Source of the DNA: Sulfurivirga caldicuralii
Lineage (GTDB): Bacteria > Pseudomonadota > Gammaproteobacteria > Thiomicrospirales > Thiomicrospiraceae
Assembly (NCBI GenBank): GCA_015661715.1
Contig: DQVN01000020.1
Span: 1 to 15,152, forward strand
Direction of reading: 5' to 3'
DNA: 15,152 nucleotides
Shown here: positions 6,370-14,719 of the stretch, piece by piece
Position numbering within the stretch: position 1 is the first letter of the stretch
Layout: every line of letters starts with the position of its first letter
Made by a program: the position numbers and the translations under genes
Notes under the pieces: model-generated
Databases searched by the model: none
What the model was told of the DNA's origin: nothing
The model's input: only the letters and a program-made list of their open reading frames with translations

Positions 6370-7416
6370 ATGATCCGCACCTCACATCAGCTGGACTTTA
6401 GTGCAGCGCCCAAGACAGAGGCGCCCCTCTTTCTTCATGAAGCGGCTCAATGGCAGGCTGACCTGCCGCCTGGGCCGTTCGTCAGAATCGAACAAGGTAT
6501 CTTTGCCATTGAGCCAAGCACCATGCAGGTGGCCTGCTATTCAGGCCAATGGCAGCGCTGGCCATTAGCGCTGCATGACGCCCTGCCGGTGGCAGATCTG
6601 GCCTTGGGCGCCACCTGTGATGGCCATTTGGTAATGGCGTTTATGGATGCCCGACAAAACCACTTTCGTTGGTTGAAGCACTTAGGACGCGCCAGCCGTA
6701 ACAGTCGCGCGCCCATTTACATCAGCCGCAGCGAGGATAACGGGCGCAGTTGGTCAGCGCCGACCCTGATCCAGACGGGGTACAGCGGTGCTGTCCGCTC
6801 CCTGGTGACCCTGCCTAATGGCCGACTGGTGCTAGCCAGTCAATATCTCCTGCCCAAAGAGGGCCGCTATGTGAGCCTCACCCATGTGAGTGATGATGGG
6901 GGCCTCAGCTGGCAAGCCAGCAACTGGTTGGATGCCGGTGGACAAGGTCACCACGATGGCGCGATTGAGGGGTATCTACTGCCCCTGCAAGATGGGCGAC
7001 TGTGGTATTTACTGCGCACCAACTGGGATCACTTCTGGTATGCCTTCAGCCAGGATGACGGCACCACCTGGACAGAAACCGCCTTAGGTTTACAGGCCAG
7101 CTCGAGTCCCGGGGCACTATTACGACTTGAAGATGGACGCATTCTGCTGGCTTACAATCCCGTGGGCGATCATCCACCCCGCCGTGGCGTACCCTTTTCC
7201 CAGCGCTTAGCCAGTTGGTATCGAGAGAAGCTGGTGTTACGCCTCAGTGAGGATGATGGAAAAAGCTGGTGTGATCCGGTTACGGTTGCTTATTGCCCAG
7301 GCGCCTGGCTCAGCTATCCCCACCTGTTTGAACCCACCCCTGGGCGTATTTGGCTGACCACCATGCAAAGTGGTTTGCGCCTGGAACTGAATGTAGAGGA
7401 ACTGTTTAATGGCTGA
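6370..7416 (+). CDS. Sialidase-like Asp-box (BNR repeat) protein
   Basis: Predicted six-bladed beta-propeller of the sialidase/neuraminidase superfamily, 348 residues. Four Asp boxes of the form SxDxGxxW are clear: SEDNGRSW (121-128), SDDGGLSW (174-181), SQDDGTTW (227-234) and SEDDGKSW (293-300). The segment [21 protein letters not shown] (197-217) resembles the acid/arginine strand of exo-sialidases. There is no signal peptide or membrane segment, so it looks cytoplasmic, unlike secreted sialidases. The usual N-terminal RIP motif is not obvious (FVRIEQG at 37-43). Hydrolysis of sialic acid is therefore not proven, and another glycoside or a binding role is equally possible. The ATG follows the hemJ stop directly, and its end overlaps rimO by eight bases, which suggests coupled translation. 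There is no sialic acid catabolism gene nearby. Confidence 0.8.
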   Translation: MIRTSHQLDFSAAPKTEAPLFLHEAAQWQADLPPGPFVRIEQGIFAIEPSTMQVACYSGQWQRWPLALHDALPVADLALGATCDGHLVMAFMDARQNHFRWLKHLGRASRNSRAPIYISRSEDNGRSWSAPTLIQTGYSGAVRSLVTLPNGRLVLASQYLLPKEGRYVSLTHVSDDGGLSWQASNWLDAGGQGHHDGAIEGYLLPLQDGRLWYLLRTNWDHFWYAFSQDDGTTWTETALGLQASSSPGALLRLEDGRILLAYNPVGDHPPRRGVPFSQRLASWYREKLVLRLSEDDGKSWCDPVTVAYCPGAWLSYPHLFEPTPGRIWLTTMQSGLRLELNVEELFNG

Positions 7417-8728
7417 TCAACCCACCATCGGTATTATCTCCCTGGGCTGCCCCAAAGCCACCGTCGACTCAGAGCGCATTCTCACCCAGTTGCGCGCTGA
7501 AGGCTACCAGCTGACCAACCGCTATGAAGATGCGGATCTGGTGATTGTCAACACCTGCGGTTTTATCGACGCTGCCGTGGAAGAGTCCCTGGAGGCCATT
7601 GGTGAAGCGCTGGATGAAAATGGCCGCGTACTGGTCACCGGCTGTTTGGGCGCCAAGCCTGAACAAATTGAGGCGGTACACCCCAGTGTGCTGGCCATAA
7701 CCGGCCCGGCAGCCTATGAAGCCGTGCTGGAACAGGTCCATCAGGTGGTGCCACCGCCTGAACACAACCCTTTTGTGGACCTTATTCCCCCCGGCGGGCT
7801 CAAACTGACCCCCCGCCATTACGCTTATATCAAGATTTCAGAAGGCTGCAACCATCGCTGTAGCTTCTGCATTATCCCTTCCATGCGGGGAGATCTGGTC
7901 AGTCGCCCCATTGGCGAGGTACTGGATGAAGCACAAAAATTGGTGGAAGCAGGCGTAAAGGAGCTGTTGGTGGTCAGCCAGGATACGGCCGCTTATGGCG
8001 TGGATTTGCAACATCAACTGGACTTCTGGCAAGGACATCCGCTCAAAACCAATATGGTGGCCTTAGCCGAGCAGATGGGAAAACTGGGTGCCTGGGTGCG
8101 CCTGCACTATGTCTATCCCTACCCCAATGTGGAAGCGGTGATCCCTCTGATGCGCGATGGCCTGGTTCTGCCCTATCTGGATATGCCGCTGCAACATGCA
8201 CACCCGCGCGTACTCAAGGCCATGCGCCGCCCTGGCAATATCGAGCGTCAACTGGAACGGATTGAAACCTGGCGAAGTCAGGTGCCTGACCTGACCATGC
8301 GCTCCACCTTTATCGTCGGCTTTCCGGGCGAGACGGATGAAGAGTTCGAAACCCTATTGGAATTTATCCAGGCGGCACAACTGGATCGAGTGGGCTGTTT
8401 TCAATACTCTCCCGTTGAAGGTGCTGCTGCCAATACGCTGGCGCCTCAAGTGCCGGATGAGGTTAAACAGGAACGCTGGGACGCCTTTATGGCAACCCAG
8501 CAGGCCATCAGTGCTACTAAGATGCAGGCCAAAGTGGGTAAAACGCTGGAAGTGATCATTGATGAGGTCGATGAAGAGGGTGCCATTGGCCGAACCAAGG
8601 GGGATGCCCCGGAAATCGATGGCGTGGTGCTGATTCGTGACGGGCAACAGTTAACCCCCGGCGACATTGTCCAAGCAGAAATTGAAGCGGCGGATGCCTA
8701 TGACCTGTGGGGCCGGGTTAAAAGATAA
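7409..8728 (+). CDS. rimO: Ribosomal protein S12 methylthiotransferase
   Basis: Radical SAM methylthiotransferase that adds a methylthio group to the conserved aspartate of ribosomal protein S12, using two 4Fe-4S clusters. It has 439 residues, the same as the family norm. The N-terminal UPF0004 domain shows the auxiliary-cluster cysteines Cys14 (SLGCPK), Cys50 (VNTCGF) and Cys79 (VTGCLG). The radical SAM motif is CNHRCSFC (Cys147, 151, 154). A TRAM domain follows at about 375-437, ending in [18 protein letters not shown] and the GD/SRP context are those of RimO and not of the tRNA enzyme MiaB. The start lies inside the end of the sialidase-like gene, so it is probably translated by coupling. 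It ends in a hairpin terminator. Confidence 0.97.
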   Translation: MADQPTIGIISLGCPKATVDSERILTQLRAEGYQLTNRYEDADLVIVNTCGFIDAAVEESLEAIGEALDENGRVLVTGCLGAKPEQIEAVHPSVLAITGPAAYEAVLEQVHQVVPPPEHNPFVDLIPPGGLKLTPRHYAYIKISEGCNHRCSFCIIPSMRGDLVSRPIGEVLDEAQKLVEAGVKELLVVSQDTAAYGVDLQHQLDFWQGHPLKTNMVALAEQMGKLGAWVRLHYVYPYPNVEAVIPLMRDGLVLPYLDMPLQHAHPRVLKAMRRPGNIERQLERIETWRSQVPDLTMRSTFIVGFPGETDEEFETLLEFIQAAQLDRVGCFQYSPVEGAAANTLAPQVPDEVKQERWDAFMATQQAISATKMQAKVGKTLEVIIDEVDEEGAIGRTKGDAPEIDGVVLIRDGQQLTPGDIVQAEIEAADAYDLWGRVKR

Positions 8729-8730
8729 AG

Positions 8731-8755
8731 GAAGCGGTCAAATTGACCGCTTTCT
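8731..8755. terminator. Terminator after rimO, between convergent genes
   Basis: AAGCGGTCAA (8732-8741) and TTGACCGCTT (8743-8752) form a perfect 10-bp inverted repeat. The minimal loop comes from opening the innermost pairs. It is followed by a short T run on the plus strand; on the minus strand the downstream stretch is moderately T-rich. It probably serves both rimO and the convergent small gene ending at 8787. Confidence 0.75.
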
Positions 8756-8786
8756 CGAGCAAGCAAGAGAGGCGCTTACCTGAACT

Positions 8787-9071
8787 TTACGGATAGGTGT
8801 AGCGCTTGTCCTGTTTGGGCTTATGGATCGCTTTGAGGGCTTTTTCCAGTTGATCCACCCGGCCCGACAGATGGCGAATCTTTTTGTCGACCCCTTCCAC
8901 TTTTTTCCGCTGTTGCTTCAAACCATGGCTATTGGCACGAATTGCCTGGTCATGCTTGCGCACCTTCTTTTCCAGAATGCGCACCCGGGTGCTGATACTG
9001 GCAGCACTGACCGTTTCAGCTATCAACACACTGATTCCCAACATGAGTGCCATCGCGGCTATCTTGCGCAT
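8787..9071 (-). CDS. Small exported coiled-coil protein
   Basis: Not recognised as a named family. It has 94 residues. A Sec signal peptide covers about 1-24 (MRKIAAMALMLGI start, likely cleavage in VSAAS). The rest, about 25-82, is a charged heptad-rich helix with Lys/Arg and Glu/Asp in excess (for example RILEKKVRKHDQAI and GRVDQLEKALKAI), as in a periplasmic coiled coil. It ends KRYTYP. There is no lipobox or membrane anchor after cleavage. The start at 9071 has a strong GAGGAGG ribosome site. It is the last gene of the minus-strand set that begins with pepN, 14 bases after the lipoprotein gene. Its helix and its Tyr-Pro end resemble the C-terminal part of the membrane protein encoded at 9694-10806, hinting at a shared partner. 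Real protein very likely; function unknown. Confidence 0.8.
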   Translation of the reverse strand: MRKIAAMALMLGISVLIAETVSAASISTRVRILEKKVRKHDQAIRANSHGLKQQRKKVEGVDKKIRHLSGRVDQLEKALKAIHKPKQDKRYTYP

Positions 9072-9085
9072 GATTCCTCCTCAGC

Positions 9086-9661
9086 TCAAGGCTGCTGACC
9101 GGCATCCGTACAGTTCATGCGAGCATCACAGGTGATTTCCCGAGCATCATACACCTCTTGCGGTTCACAACCGCCAGCGCCACACTCACCGGTATAGACA
9201 AAGTTTTGGCGGAAGAAGTTCTTGTCCACATACACTTCCAAAATGGTTTCATAGTTTTGATCCGCCATGGGGGTAACGCTAACAATACGCGCCCCCCTGA
9301 CCACCGCATTGACCCGGGCTCTGAAGCTATCGTTTTTAGCCATTAGAGCAGAGACGGTCGTGTTGGAGTCAATACGAATACCGTAAATCTGTTCCGCTAA
9401 TGCGCGATAGGCGTCCAGCTTAGAGGCACGAATGGCCATCAAACGCCGCTGCCCCGGCGTATAGCCTTGATAGGTGCTTTCAGAACCATAGCCAATACCA
9501 ACAATTTTTATCAGTTGTGGCTTCGGTTTAGCTGCAGGCTTATTATACGGCTGCTTGATCTCTACCCGGATCTGGCTGGGCTTCTCCTGTTGCACGGTAC
9601 AACCGCCAGCCAATAATATGGCCAATGCACCGCTCAAAGCAACAACTCTTTTCAACTTCAT
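9086..9661 (-). CDS. LPP20/FlgP-like lipoprotein with four-cysteine tail
   Basis: Lipoprotein of 191 residues. The signal peptide ends in a lipobox LAGGC (Cys21). Residue +2 is Thr, so outer-membrane sorting is expected. After a Pro/Lys-rich linker (30-50) comes an LPP20-type domain (about 51-150) with the block QRRLMAIRASKLDAYRALAEQIYG (71-94) and a VVRGARIVSV strand (120-129). This domain is shared with FlgP, which forms the flagellar basal disk in Vibrio and Campylobacter, and with many uncharacterised lipoproteins. A C-terminal tail adds Cys160, 165, 178 and 184, able to form two disulfides in the periplasm; I do not know this tail from FlgP. No other flagellar gene is in the window, so a flagellar role is not supported by context. 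AGGAG precedes the start. It lies in the pepN-led set. Confidence 0.85.
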   Translation of the reverse strand: MKLKRVVALSGALAILLAGGCTVQQEKPSQIRVEIKQPYNKPAAKPKPQLIKIVGIGYGSESTYQGYTPGQRRLMAIRASKLDAYRALAEQIYGIRIDSNTTVSALMAKNDSFRARVNAVVRGARIVSVTPMADQNYETILEVYVDKNFFRQNFVYTGECGAGGCEPQEVYDAREITCDARMNCTDAGQQP

Positions 9662-9693
9662 CTTCCAACTCCTCTCTTGCTTGATTCATTCCC

Positions 9694-10806
9694 TCATGGA
9701 TAAGAATCCACATGGGCGGGGTCAAATGGGTAATTCCCATTCGGTGCTTGATATTGATAATAGGGCTGTCTCGGTGTTGAAGATTTTTTCTGTGCGGCAG
9801 CATCCGTTTGTTTCACCGCCAATCCCTTCTCCACCTTTTTCACCGCAGCCAACATGGCACGATACTGTGTCTGCAATTTCACCAGTCGGCTATAGACCTG
9901 CTCCACTTTTTTCTGCGTGCGTATCAGGCGGCTGTTAATACTACCTAAGGTCTTTTTCACTTCCGGGTCCATGGTGGCCACCACCTTTGTAGGCGCAGCT
10001 GGCGCGGAAGCAGCATGCTTGGTTGCTGAAGTATGAGCTGGCGTATCCTTTGTCTCAGGATGTGCGGCAGCTGTGGGTTTTGCCGCTAACATCACAGACT
10101 GACCGCCACTCTTAGCCAGAAGATCTTCCAATTTGCCTAGATCGCCGTTGAGCTGCTCCAGCTGGAAACTCAGCGCATCGATTTTGCGCTCAACAGCCAT
10201 CAGCGTTTTGTCCTGTTTTTCTGCCTTGACGGCCACATGCTCCACCCCCGTTTTAATCTCCTCCAGCATGGTCATGGTCTCTTCGTCCAGGTGTGCGGTG
10301 GAGGCGGCAATAGCGGCCCAAACCGACAGTCCCCATCCAATGATCACCATGACAATGAGGCTGATGCCAAAAGCCAGTATCAATTTTTTGAGCTTATCCA
10401 TATCTGCATCCGTCAGTTCTGATGAATTACGCTTCTTGAGGCCCGGCTGCTTCATTTCTGCAGGCAAAGGTGTCTCATCGTCATCCTTCATTTGGGCCTT
10501 TTGAGACACCGGCTGCTGCGGAGGCACGGGTGGATCAGCCGCCTCAACAGGCGTTTCGTTCGTCTCACTCGCTGCCTCCACTTGAGCCGCTGTTTCAGAT
10601 TCAGGCGCTGGCTCCGGTTCAGATCGGGGTGCCAAGTCTTCTTTCGGCGCCACCTCAGCTTCCTCAGGCGCTTCACTGTCTGCAGGTTCAGGCACATTAT
10701 CCACCACGTCCGGATCAGCCTCATCCAGCGCCTGCTCAGCCTCCTCTAACAGCGCATCGATGCTGTCGAGTTCATTGAGGTCAATGTCATCCTTTGCTTC
10801 CGCCAC
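9694..10806 (-). CDS. Inner-membrane protein with acidic N-terminus and coiled coils, unknown
   Basis: No family recognised. It has 370 residues with a GTG start at 10806 and AAGGGAG about six bases upstream. Layout: a strongly acidic, Pro/Ala/Glu-rich, probably disordered region (1-125); a Lys-rich stretch; one membrane helix at about 142-168 (KLILAFGISLIVMVIIGWGL core). The basic residues just before the helix predict the N-terminus in the cytoplasm. The periplasmic part has a heptad-rich helix (172-232), an Ala/Thr/His/Pro linker (240-280), a second basic helix (285-332) and a Tyr/Pro-rich end (PYYQYQ, then DSYP). Such an arrangement suits a scaffold or bitopic linker between cytoplasm and envelope. 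It is flanked by an LpoA-like gene (39-base gap) and the LPP20 lipoprotein (32-base gap), so co-transcription is likely. Coding is well supported; role unknown. Confidence 0.85.
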   Translation of the reverse strand: MAEAKDDIDLNELDSIDALLEEAEQALDEADPDVVDNVPEPADSEAPEEAEVAPKEDLAPRSEPEPAPESETAAQVEAASETNETPVEAADPPVPPQQPVSQKAQMKDDDETPLPAEMKQPGLKKRNSSELTDADMDKLKKLILAFGISLIVMVIIGWGLSVWAAIAASTAHLDEETMTMLEEIKTGVEHVAVKAEKQDKTLMAVERKIDALSFQLEQLNGDLGKLEDLLAKSGGQSVMLAAKPTAAAHPETKDTPAHTSATKHAASAPAAPTKVVATMDPEVKKTLGSINSRLIRTQKKVEQVYSRLVKLQTQYRAMLAAVKKVEKGLAVKQTDAAAQKKSSTPRQPYYQYQAPNGNYPFDPAHVDSYP

Positions 10807-10845
10807 GCGGCACTCCCTTTACACCAATCAGGCAAGTGGCTATAG

Positions 10846-12015
10846 TCAATTTGACGCTTTGACGCGCACAGCCTCCAAGTGAATAGGTTTCAACCTGATG
10901 CGCCAACCTTGATCATCACTCTCAAACCAGCCCACCGGTAAGCGCATCCGTTGTTCACTTGGCCGAGCGGTCAATATTTTGGCTGCCGATTCCGCCAAAG
11001 CATGAAAGATGCCAAGATGCACATAATGCTGATTTTTAGAAAAAAGGAAAGGATAAAGCCAGGCGGTCATGGGTGGCCACACGTCAAGCTGATGTGCCAG
11101 CTGCCCATAAGACGGCATCACTGCAGGAAACCAGACCAGATCGGTTTCAAGCCCCCAATAGCGCATTAACATCGCCACCTGATAGGCCTGTTCCGCTGTG
11201 GTATACAGGACAATATGGGCAAAATCTTGCCGCACCCGTGGATACGCCACCACAGAATGGGACAGCTGTCGTCGCAACCAGGCAATTCGGTCATAGGACG
11301 CGGTGATATTTAATGCCTGTTGCAAAGACCTATCCACATCATATGGGTTAATTAATTGGATTTGGGATACCCGCCTCGACAAGGCAGCGCGCTGCTCGTC
11401 TGGTATCTGCCGCCAGCGATGCTGATCGGCAATCAACAGACTCCGTTGCTGTAACAACTTGGGCGCCTGATGCAAAAATGTTTGCTGGAGAGAAGGTATC
11501 AGCGGTACACACCGCCTGACCGATTCAGGACAGTGTGAGGCAAGCAGCAACATGGGCCAGTCTGCACCCTGACCAGCCAGTTGCGCTGCCACGGCAGGTC
11601 GCAATGGCCCCAGGATCCATGCGGGATCATATGCCGACAGTATGTCCACCAACTCCTCGGGTTGAAATAGAGCTGTATCCACTACCTCAACAGGTTGGAA
11701 AACGGAGTGTTGGCGCAAAACATCCAATACTCTTTGACCAGCTGCCCCATAGGGCCCACTCAAGGGCAACAGCACCACATAAGGTTGCTGAAAAGTGAAC
11801 CATCGCCAAGGCACTCTGGGTGTGCCATCACTCAGGGGGTCAAACTGTTCGTTGACTTCCTGCTGCGCCACTGGCACTGCAGATAGGGGGGAAGAGAGTG
11901 GGCGTGCCTCCTGCTCAGCAGGGCGCGCGAAATTCAGAGGAAAGGTTTCCACCGCCCGGGCACTGAAAGCACTCAGCGCCCACAGGCTCAATAGAAAAAT
12001 AAAGGTTCGGTTCAC
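10846..12015 (-). CDS. LpoA/LppC-like periplasmic protein
   Basis: A 389-residue exported protein with a Sec signal peptide (cleavage near SARA at 21). The stretch PYVVLLPLSGPYGAAGQRVLDVL (78-100) matches the opening of the periplasmic-binding-protein-like domain of LpoA/LppC, the outer-membrane lipoprotein that activates PBP1A. The rest fits a single such two-lobed domain. It differs from E. coli LpoA in being much shorter (no N-terminal helical repeat domain) and in having no lipobox cysteine, so it should be soluble in the periplasm. Cys158 and Cys167 (ASHCPESVRRC) could form a disulfide. It starts with GTG overlapping the pepN stop (GTGA), which implies coupled translation. An amino-acid-type ABC binding protein is an alternative, but no transporter genes adjoin. 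Confidence 0.75.
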   Translation of the reverse strand: MNRTFIFLLSLWALSAFSARAVETFPLNFARPAEQEARPLSSPLSAVPVAQQEVNEQFDPLSDGTPRVPWRWFTFQQPYVVLLPLSGPYGAAGQRVLDVLRQHSVFQPVEVVDTALFQPEELVDILSAYDPAWILGPLRPAVAAQLAGQGADWPMLLLASHCPESVRRCVPLIPSLQQTFLHQAPKLLQQRSLLIADQHRWRQIPDEQRAALSRRVSQIQLINPYDVDRSLQQALNITASYDRIAWLRRQLSHSVVAYPRVRQDFAHIVLYTTAEQAYQVAMLMRYWGLETDLVWFPAVMPSYGQLAHQLDVWPPMTAWLYPFLFSKNQHYVHLGIFHALAESAAKILTARPSEQRMRLPVGWFESDDQGWRIRLKPIHLEAVRVKASN

Positions 12016-14657
12016 ACCTGTAATGACTTGTGCACAATTTCAAGGCTGTTATTTGACAACCCCGGGCTATGCAATAGTCGTTCCAACTGCGCCTTCATCA
12101 AAGCCCGGCGTCCGGTGTCAAACCGTCGCCACTGGGTAAAGGGTGTAAGCAAACGTGCGGCAATCTGGGGATTGATCTTATCCAAATGCAGAATTTCATC
12201 GGCCAAAAATACATAGCCCTGCCCATCCTGACGATGGAATGCAGCACGGTTTTGGCCAAACACCCCCAGCAGGCTACGCACCCGATTGGGGTTGGTGTAA
12301 TCAAATGCCGGATGGCGAGTGAGCAGCCGCACATGTTCCAATGTTTTGGGATGATCTGAACCGGCTTGGAGAGCAAACCATTTATCCACCACCAGGGGAT
12401 CATGACGGAAGCGGTAATAGAAATCATCCAATGCCTCTTTACGGGCCGGATGATCCAACTGAATCAGCGCCTTTAAAGCACCAAAGCGGTCGGTCATGTT
12501 GGTCGCCTGTTTATACTCATAAAGAGCTTGTTCAATCCACTTTTCCCGACCGATCAATACCAACTCACCCAGCGCCAGGTTTTTCAGACTGCGCTGACCA
12601 TAGCCCTGGGCATTAAATGCATAGGGCCCCATCTGTTGCGCCAGTTCTGCATATACCCGCGCCCACAAGGGCTCAAACCGCTCGGCCAACGCCTGGCGCA
12701 GCGCCTTGCGCACCTGGTGCAACCGGGCCACGGGGATAATCTCATACTGTTCCCCTAAATAGACCTCATCAGGTAGGGACAAGGCCAACGCATGCCAGGC
12801 CGGATCCTCCAGAGCCCGTTGCAGGCGGGCCACATAAGCGGATAAAAAGGCTGGCGACCAACTCAACGCCTCGCCCCGCGCCAGACGGGCCTCATTGTCC
12901 ATCAATGTCTGCAATGCCAGCTTCTGCAGCGCTTCCCAGCGCAAAAAATCATCTGGATCATGGGCCGCCAGGTGCGCCCACTCTTCATCGGTACAGTCCG
13001 CCTCCAGCACAATCGGCGCCGAAAAATCCCGCAGCAACGCTGGAATCGACCCCGGGGGAATCTGCGCCAGTACCAGGGTCTGAGTCCGTTCGGTCAAGTT
13101 AAAGACGCATTCATGCGCATCCCGCCCCGGTAAACACGCATCCTTCCCTTCGGCAATGTGCAACGGCAAAGGATTGCCACTACTATCCAACACACCCAAA
13201 CGAATGGGCAACACCAAGGGTTGAAAGTCCGCCCCCACTTTGGGCAGCGACTGGGTCAAGGTCAGCGTCAGCCGTTGTCTCTGCGCATCATAGTGCCGCT
13301 TCACTTGCACATGGGGCGTGCCCGGCTGCACATACCAGTTATGCATCTGACGCAAATCCACCCCATTAGCATCGGCCATGGCATTACGAAAATCCTCTAC
13401 CGTCACCGCCTGCCCATCATGACGCTGGAAATACAGATCCATCCCTTTTCTAAAGCCATCCCGTCCCAGCAGCGTCTGATAAATACGCACCACCTCCGCG
13501 CCTTTTTCATAGACCGTCATGGTGTAGAAATTGTCCATCTTGATATAAGACTGGGGCTGAATAGGATGGGCCATGGGCCCGGCATCCTCAGGAAACTGGT
13601 AACGACGCAGGTGAATCACATCCTCAATACGCTTTACCGATGGCAACAGCTGATCGGCTGTATACTCCTGATCGCGAAAAACCGTTAGCCCCTCTTTTAA
13701 GGTCAGCTGGAACCAATCGCGACAGGTAACCCGGTTACCCGTCCAGTTGTGAAAATACTCATGGGCCACCACCGAATCGATACCTGCATAATCTGTATCT
13801 GTTGCCGTCTCGGGCTTAGCTAAAATGTACTTAGCATTAAAAATATTCAAGCTCTTGTTTTCCATGGCCCCCATATTGAAGTCATCCACGGCAACAATGT
13901 TGAACACATCCAGGTCATAGCAAAGCCCAAAACGTTCTTCATCCCAGCGCATACTGCGCTTGAGCGCCTCCATGGCAAAGGCGGTTTTATCCAAGTTATG
14001 GGGCTCCACAAAAATGCGCAACGCTACCTGACGTCCTTCCGCGGTAGTGAAATAATCTTCCAAACATTCGAGTCGTCCAGCCACCAACGCAAACAGATAA
14101 CTAGGCTTGCGCCAGGGATCCTGCCACAGGGCATAGTGACGCCCATCATCCATCTCTCCCTGCTCAATCAGGTTGCCATTGGACAGCAGCACCGGATAAC
14201 GCGCTTTATCCGCAATAATGCGTACGGTATAAAGGCTCATCACATCCGGTCTGTCTAAAAATGGCGTAATGCGGCGAAATCCTTCCGCTTCACACTGAGT
14301 GCAAAAAGTGCCATTGGACTGATACAACCCTTCCAACGCCGTATTGTGCAAAGGGTCGATCCGATTACTCACCTCCAAGGTGAACTTATCAGGCACCTGC
14401 TCAATGATTAATAGCCCTTCCTGGTGATGCCAAGCTGAATCCGGCAAGATTTCACCATCTATGCGAACTGTTTCAATATACATGTTCTCCGCATTCAGAT
14501 GGAGCCCTGCCTGATGAGCACCTTGACGCTCAATTTTCAACTCACTGTGTACCAGGGTACGGGTGGGATCCAGTTCAAAAGTCAGTTTGACCTGCGGAAT
14601 GTGAAACGCGGGCGGACGGCAGTCTTCAAGACGATGCTCGATCACCTTTCTCGACAT
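12012..14657 (-). CDS. pepN: Aminopeptidase N
   Basis: M1-family zinc metalloaminopeptidase, 881 residues against 870 in E. coli. It removes N-terminal residues from peptides in the cytoplasm. Visible: the exopeptidase motif GAMEN (263-267); zinc site HEYFHNW (His299, Glu300, His303) with the third ligand Glu322 in LKEGLTVF; and YEKGAEVVR further on, carrying the transition-state tyrosine. The C-terminal helical domain is complete, ending near SLQV. No signal peptide. The start at 14657 has GGAG six bases upstream. A terminator hairpin for pal lies only about 25 bases upstream of this start, and no clear promoter is seen in the 89-base gap. It leads a five-gene set of otherwise envelope proteins; nothing in the enzyme itself ties it to the envelope. 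Confidence 0.97.
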   Translation of the reverse strand: MSRKVIEHRLEDCRPPAFHIPQVKLTFELDPTRTLVHSELKIERQGAHQAGLHLNAENMYIETVRIDGEILPDSAWHHQEGLLIIEQVPDKFTLEVSNRIDPLHNTALEGLYQSNGTFCTQCEAEGFRRITPFLDRPDVMSLYTVRIIADKARYPVLLSNGNLIEQGEMDDGRHYALWQDPWRKPSYLFALVAGRLECLEDYFTTAEGRQVALRIFVEPHNLDKTAFAMEALKRSMRWDEERFGLCYDLDVFNIVAVDDFNMGAMENKSLNIFNAKYILAKPETATDTDYAGIDSVVAHEYFHNWTGNRVTCRDWFQLTLKEGLTVFRDQEYTADQLLPSVKRIEDVIHLRRYQFPEDAGPMAHPIQPQSYIKMDNFYTMTVYEKGAEVVRIYQTLLGRDGFRKGMDLYFQRHDGQAVTVEDFRNAMADANGVDLRQMHNWYVQPGTPHVQVKRHYDAQRQRLTLTLTQSLPKVGADFQPLVLPIRLGVLDSSGNPLPLHIAEGKDACLPGRDAHECVFNLTERTQTLVLAQIPPGSIPALLRDFSAPIVLEADCTDEEWAHLAAHDPDDFLRWEALQKLALQTLMDNEARLARGEALSWSPAFLSAYVARLQRALEDPAWHALALSLPDEVYLGEQYEIIPVARLHQVRKALRQALAERFEPLWARVYAELAQQMGPYAFNAQGYGQRSLKNLALGELVLIGREKWIEQALYEYKQATNMTDRFGALKALIQLDHPARKEALDDFYYRFRHDPLVVDKWFALQAGSDHPKTLEHVRLLTRHPAFDYTNPNRVRSLLGVFGQNRAAFHRQDGQGYVFLADEILHLDKINPQIAARLLTPFTQWRRFDTGRRALMKAQLERLLHSPGLSNNSLEIVHKSLQV

Positions 14658-14681
14658 GGCAGTCTCCAGAGGCTAAAAACT

Positions 14682-14719
14682 CAAAAAATAAAAAAGCCCT
14701 TCCGCAATGCGGAAAGGCC
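14682..14719 (-). terminator. Terminator after pal
   Basis: On the minus strand GCC-T-TTCCGCA and TGCGGAA-G-GGC halves (14708-14718 and 14696-14706) pair with one mismatch. They are followed by a T-rich run, TTTTTTATTTTTT, reading toward pepN. This is an intrinsic terminator for pal, which stops at 14747. Confidence 0.85.

Noticed and set aside
9086..9661. Naming the LPP20 lipoprotein flgP
   Set aside because: Only the domain matches; no flagellar neighbour supports the symbol.
13158..13688. 176-residue plus-strand frame inside pepN
   Set aside because: It sits opposite the M1 peptidase domain; rich in His/Gln/Ile as expected of a shadow frame, with no motifs.
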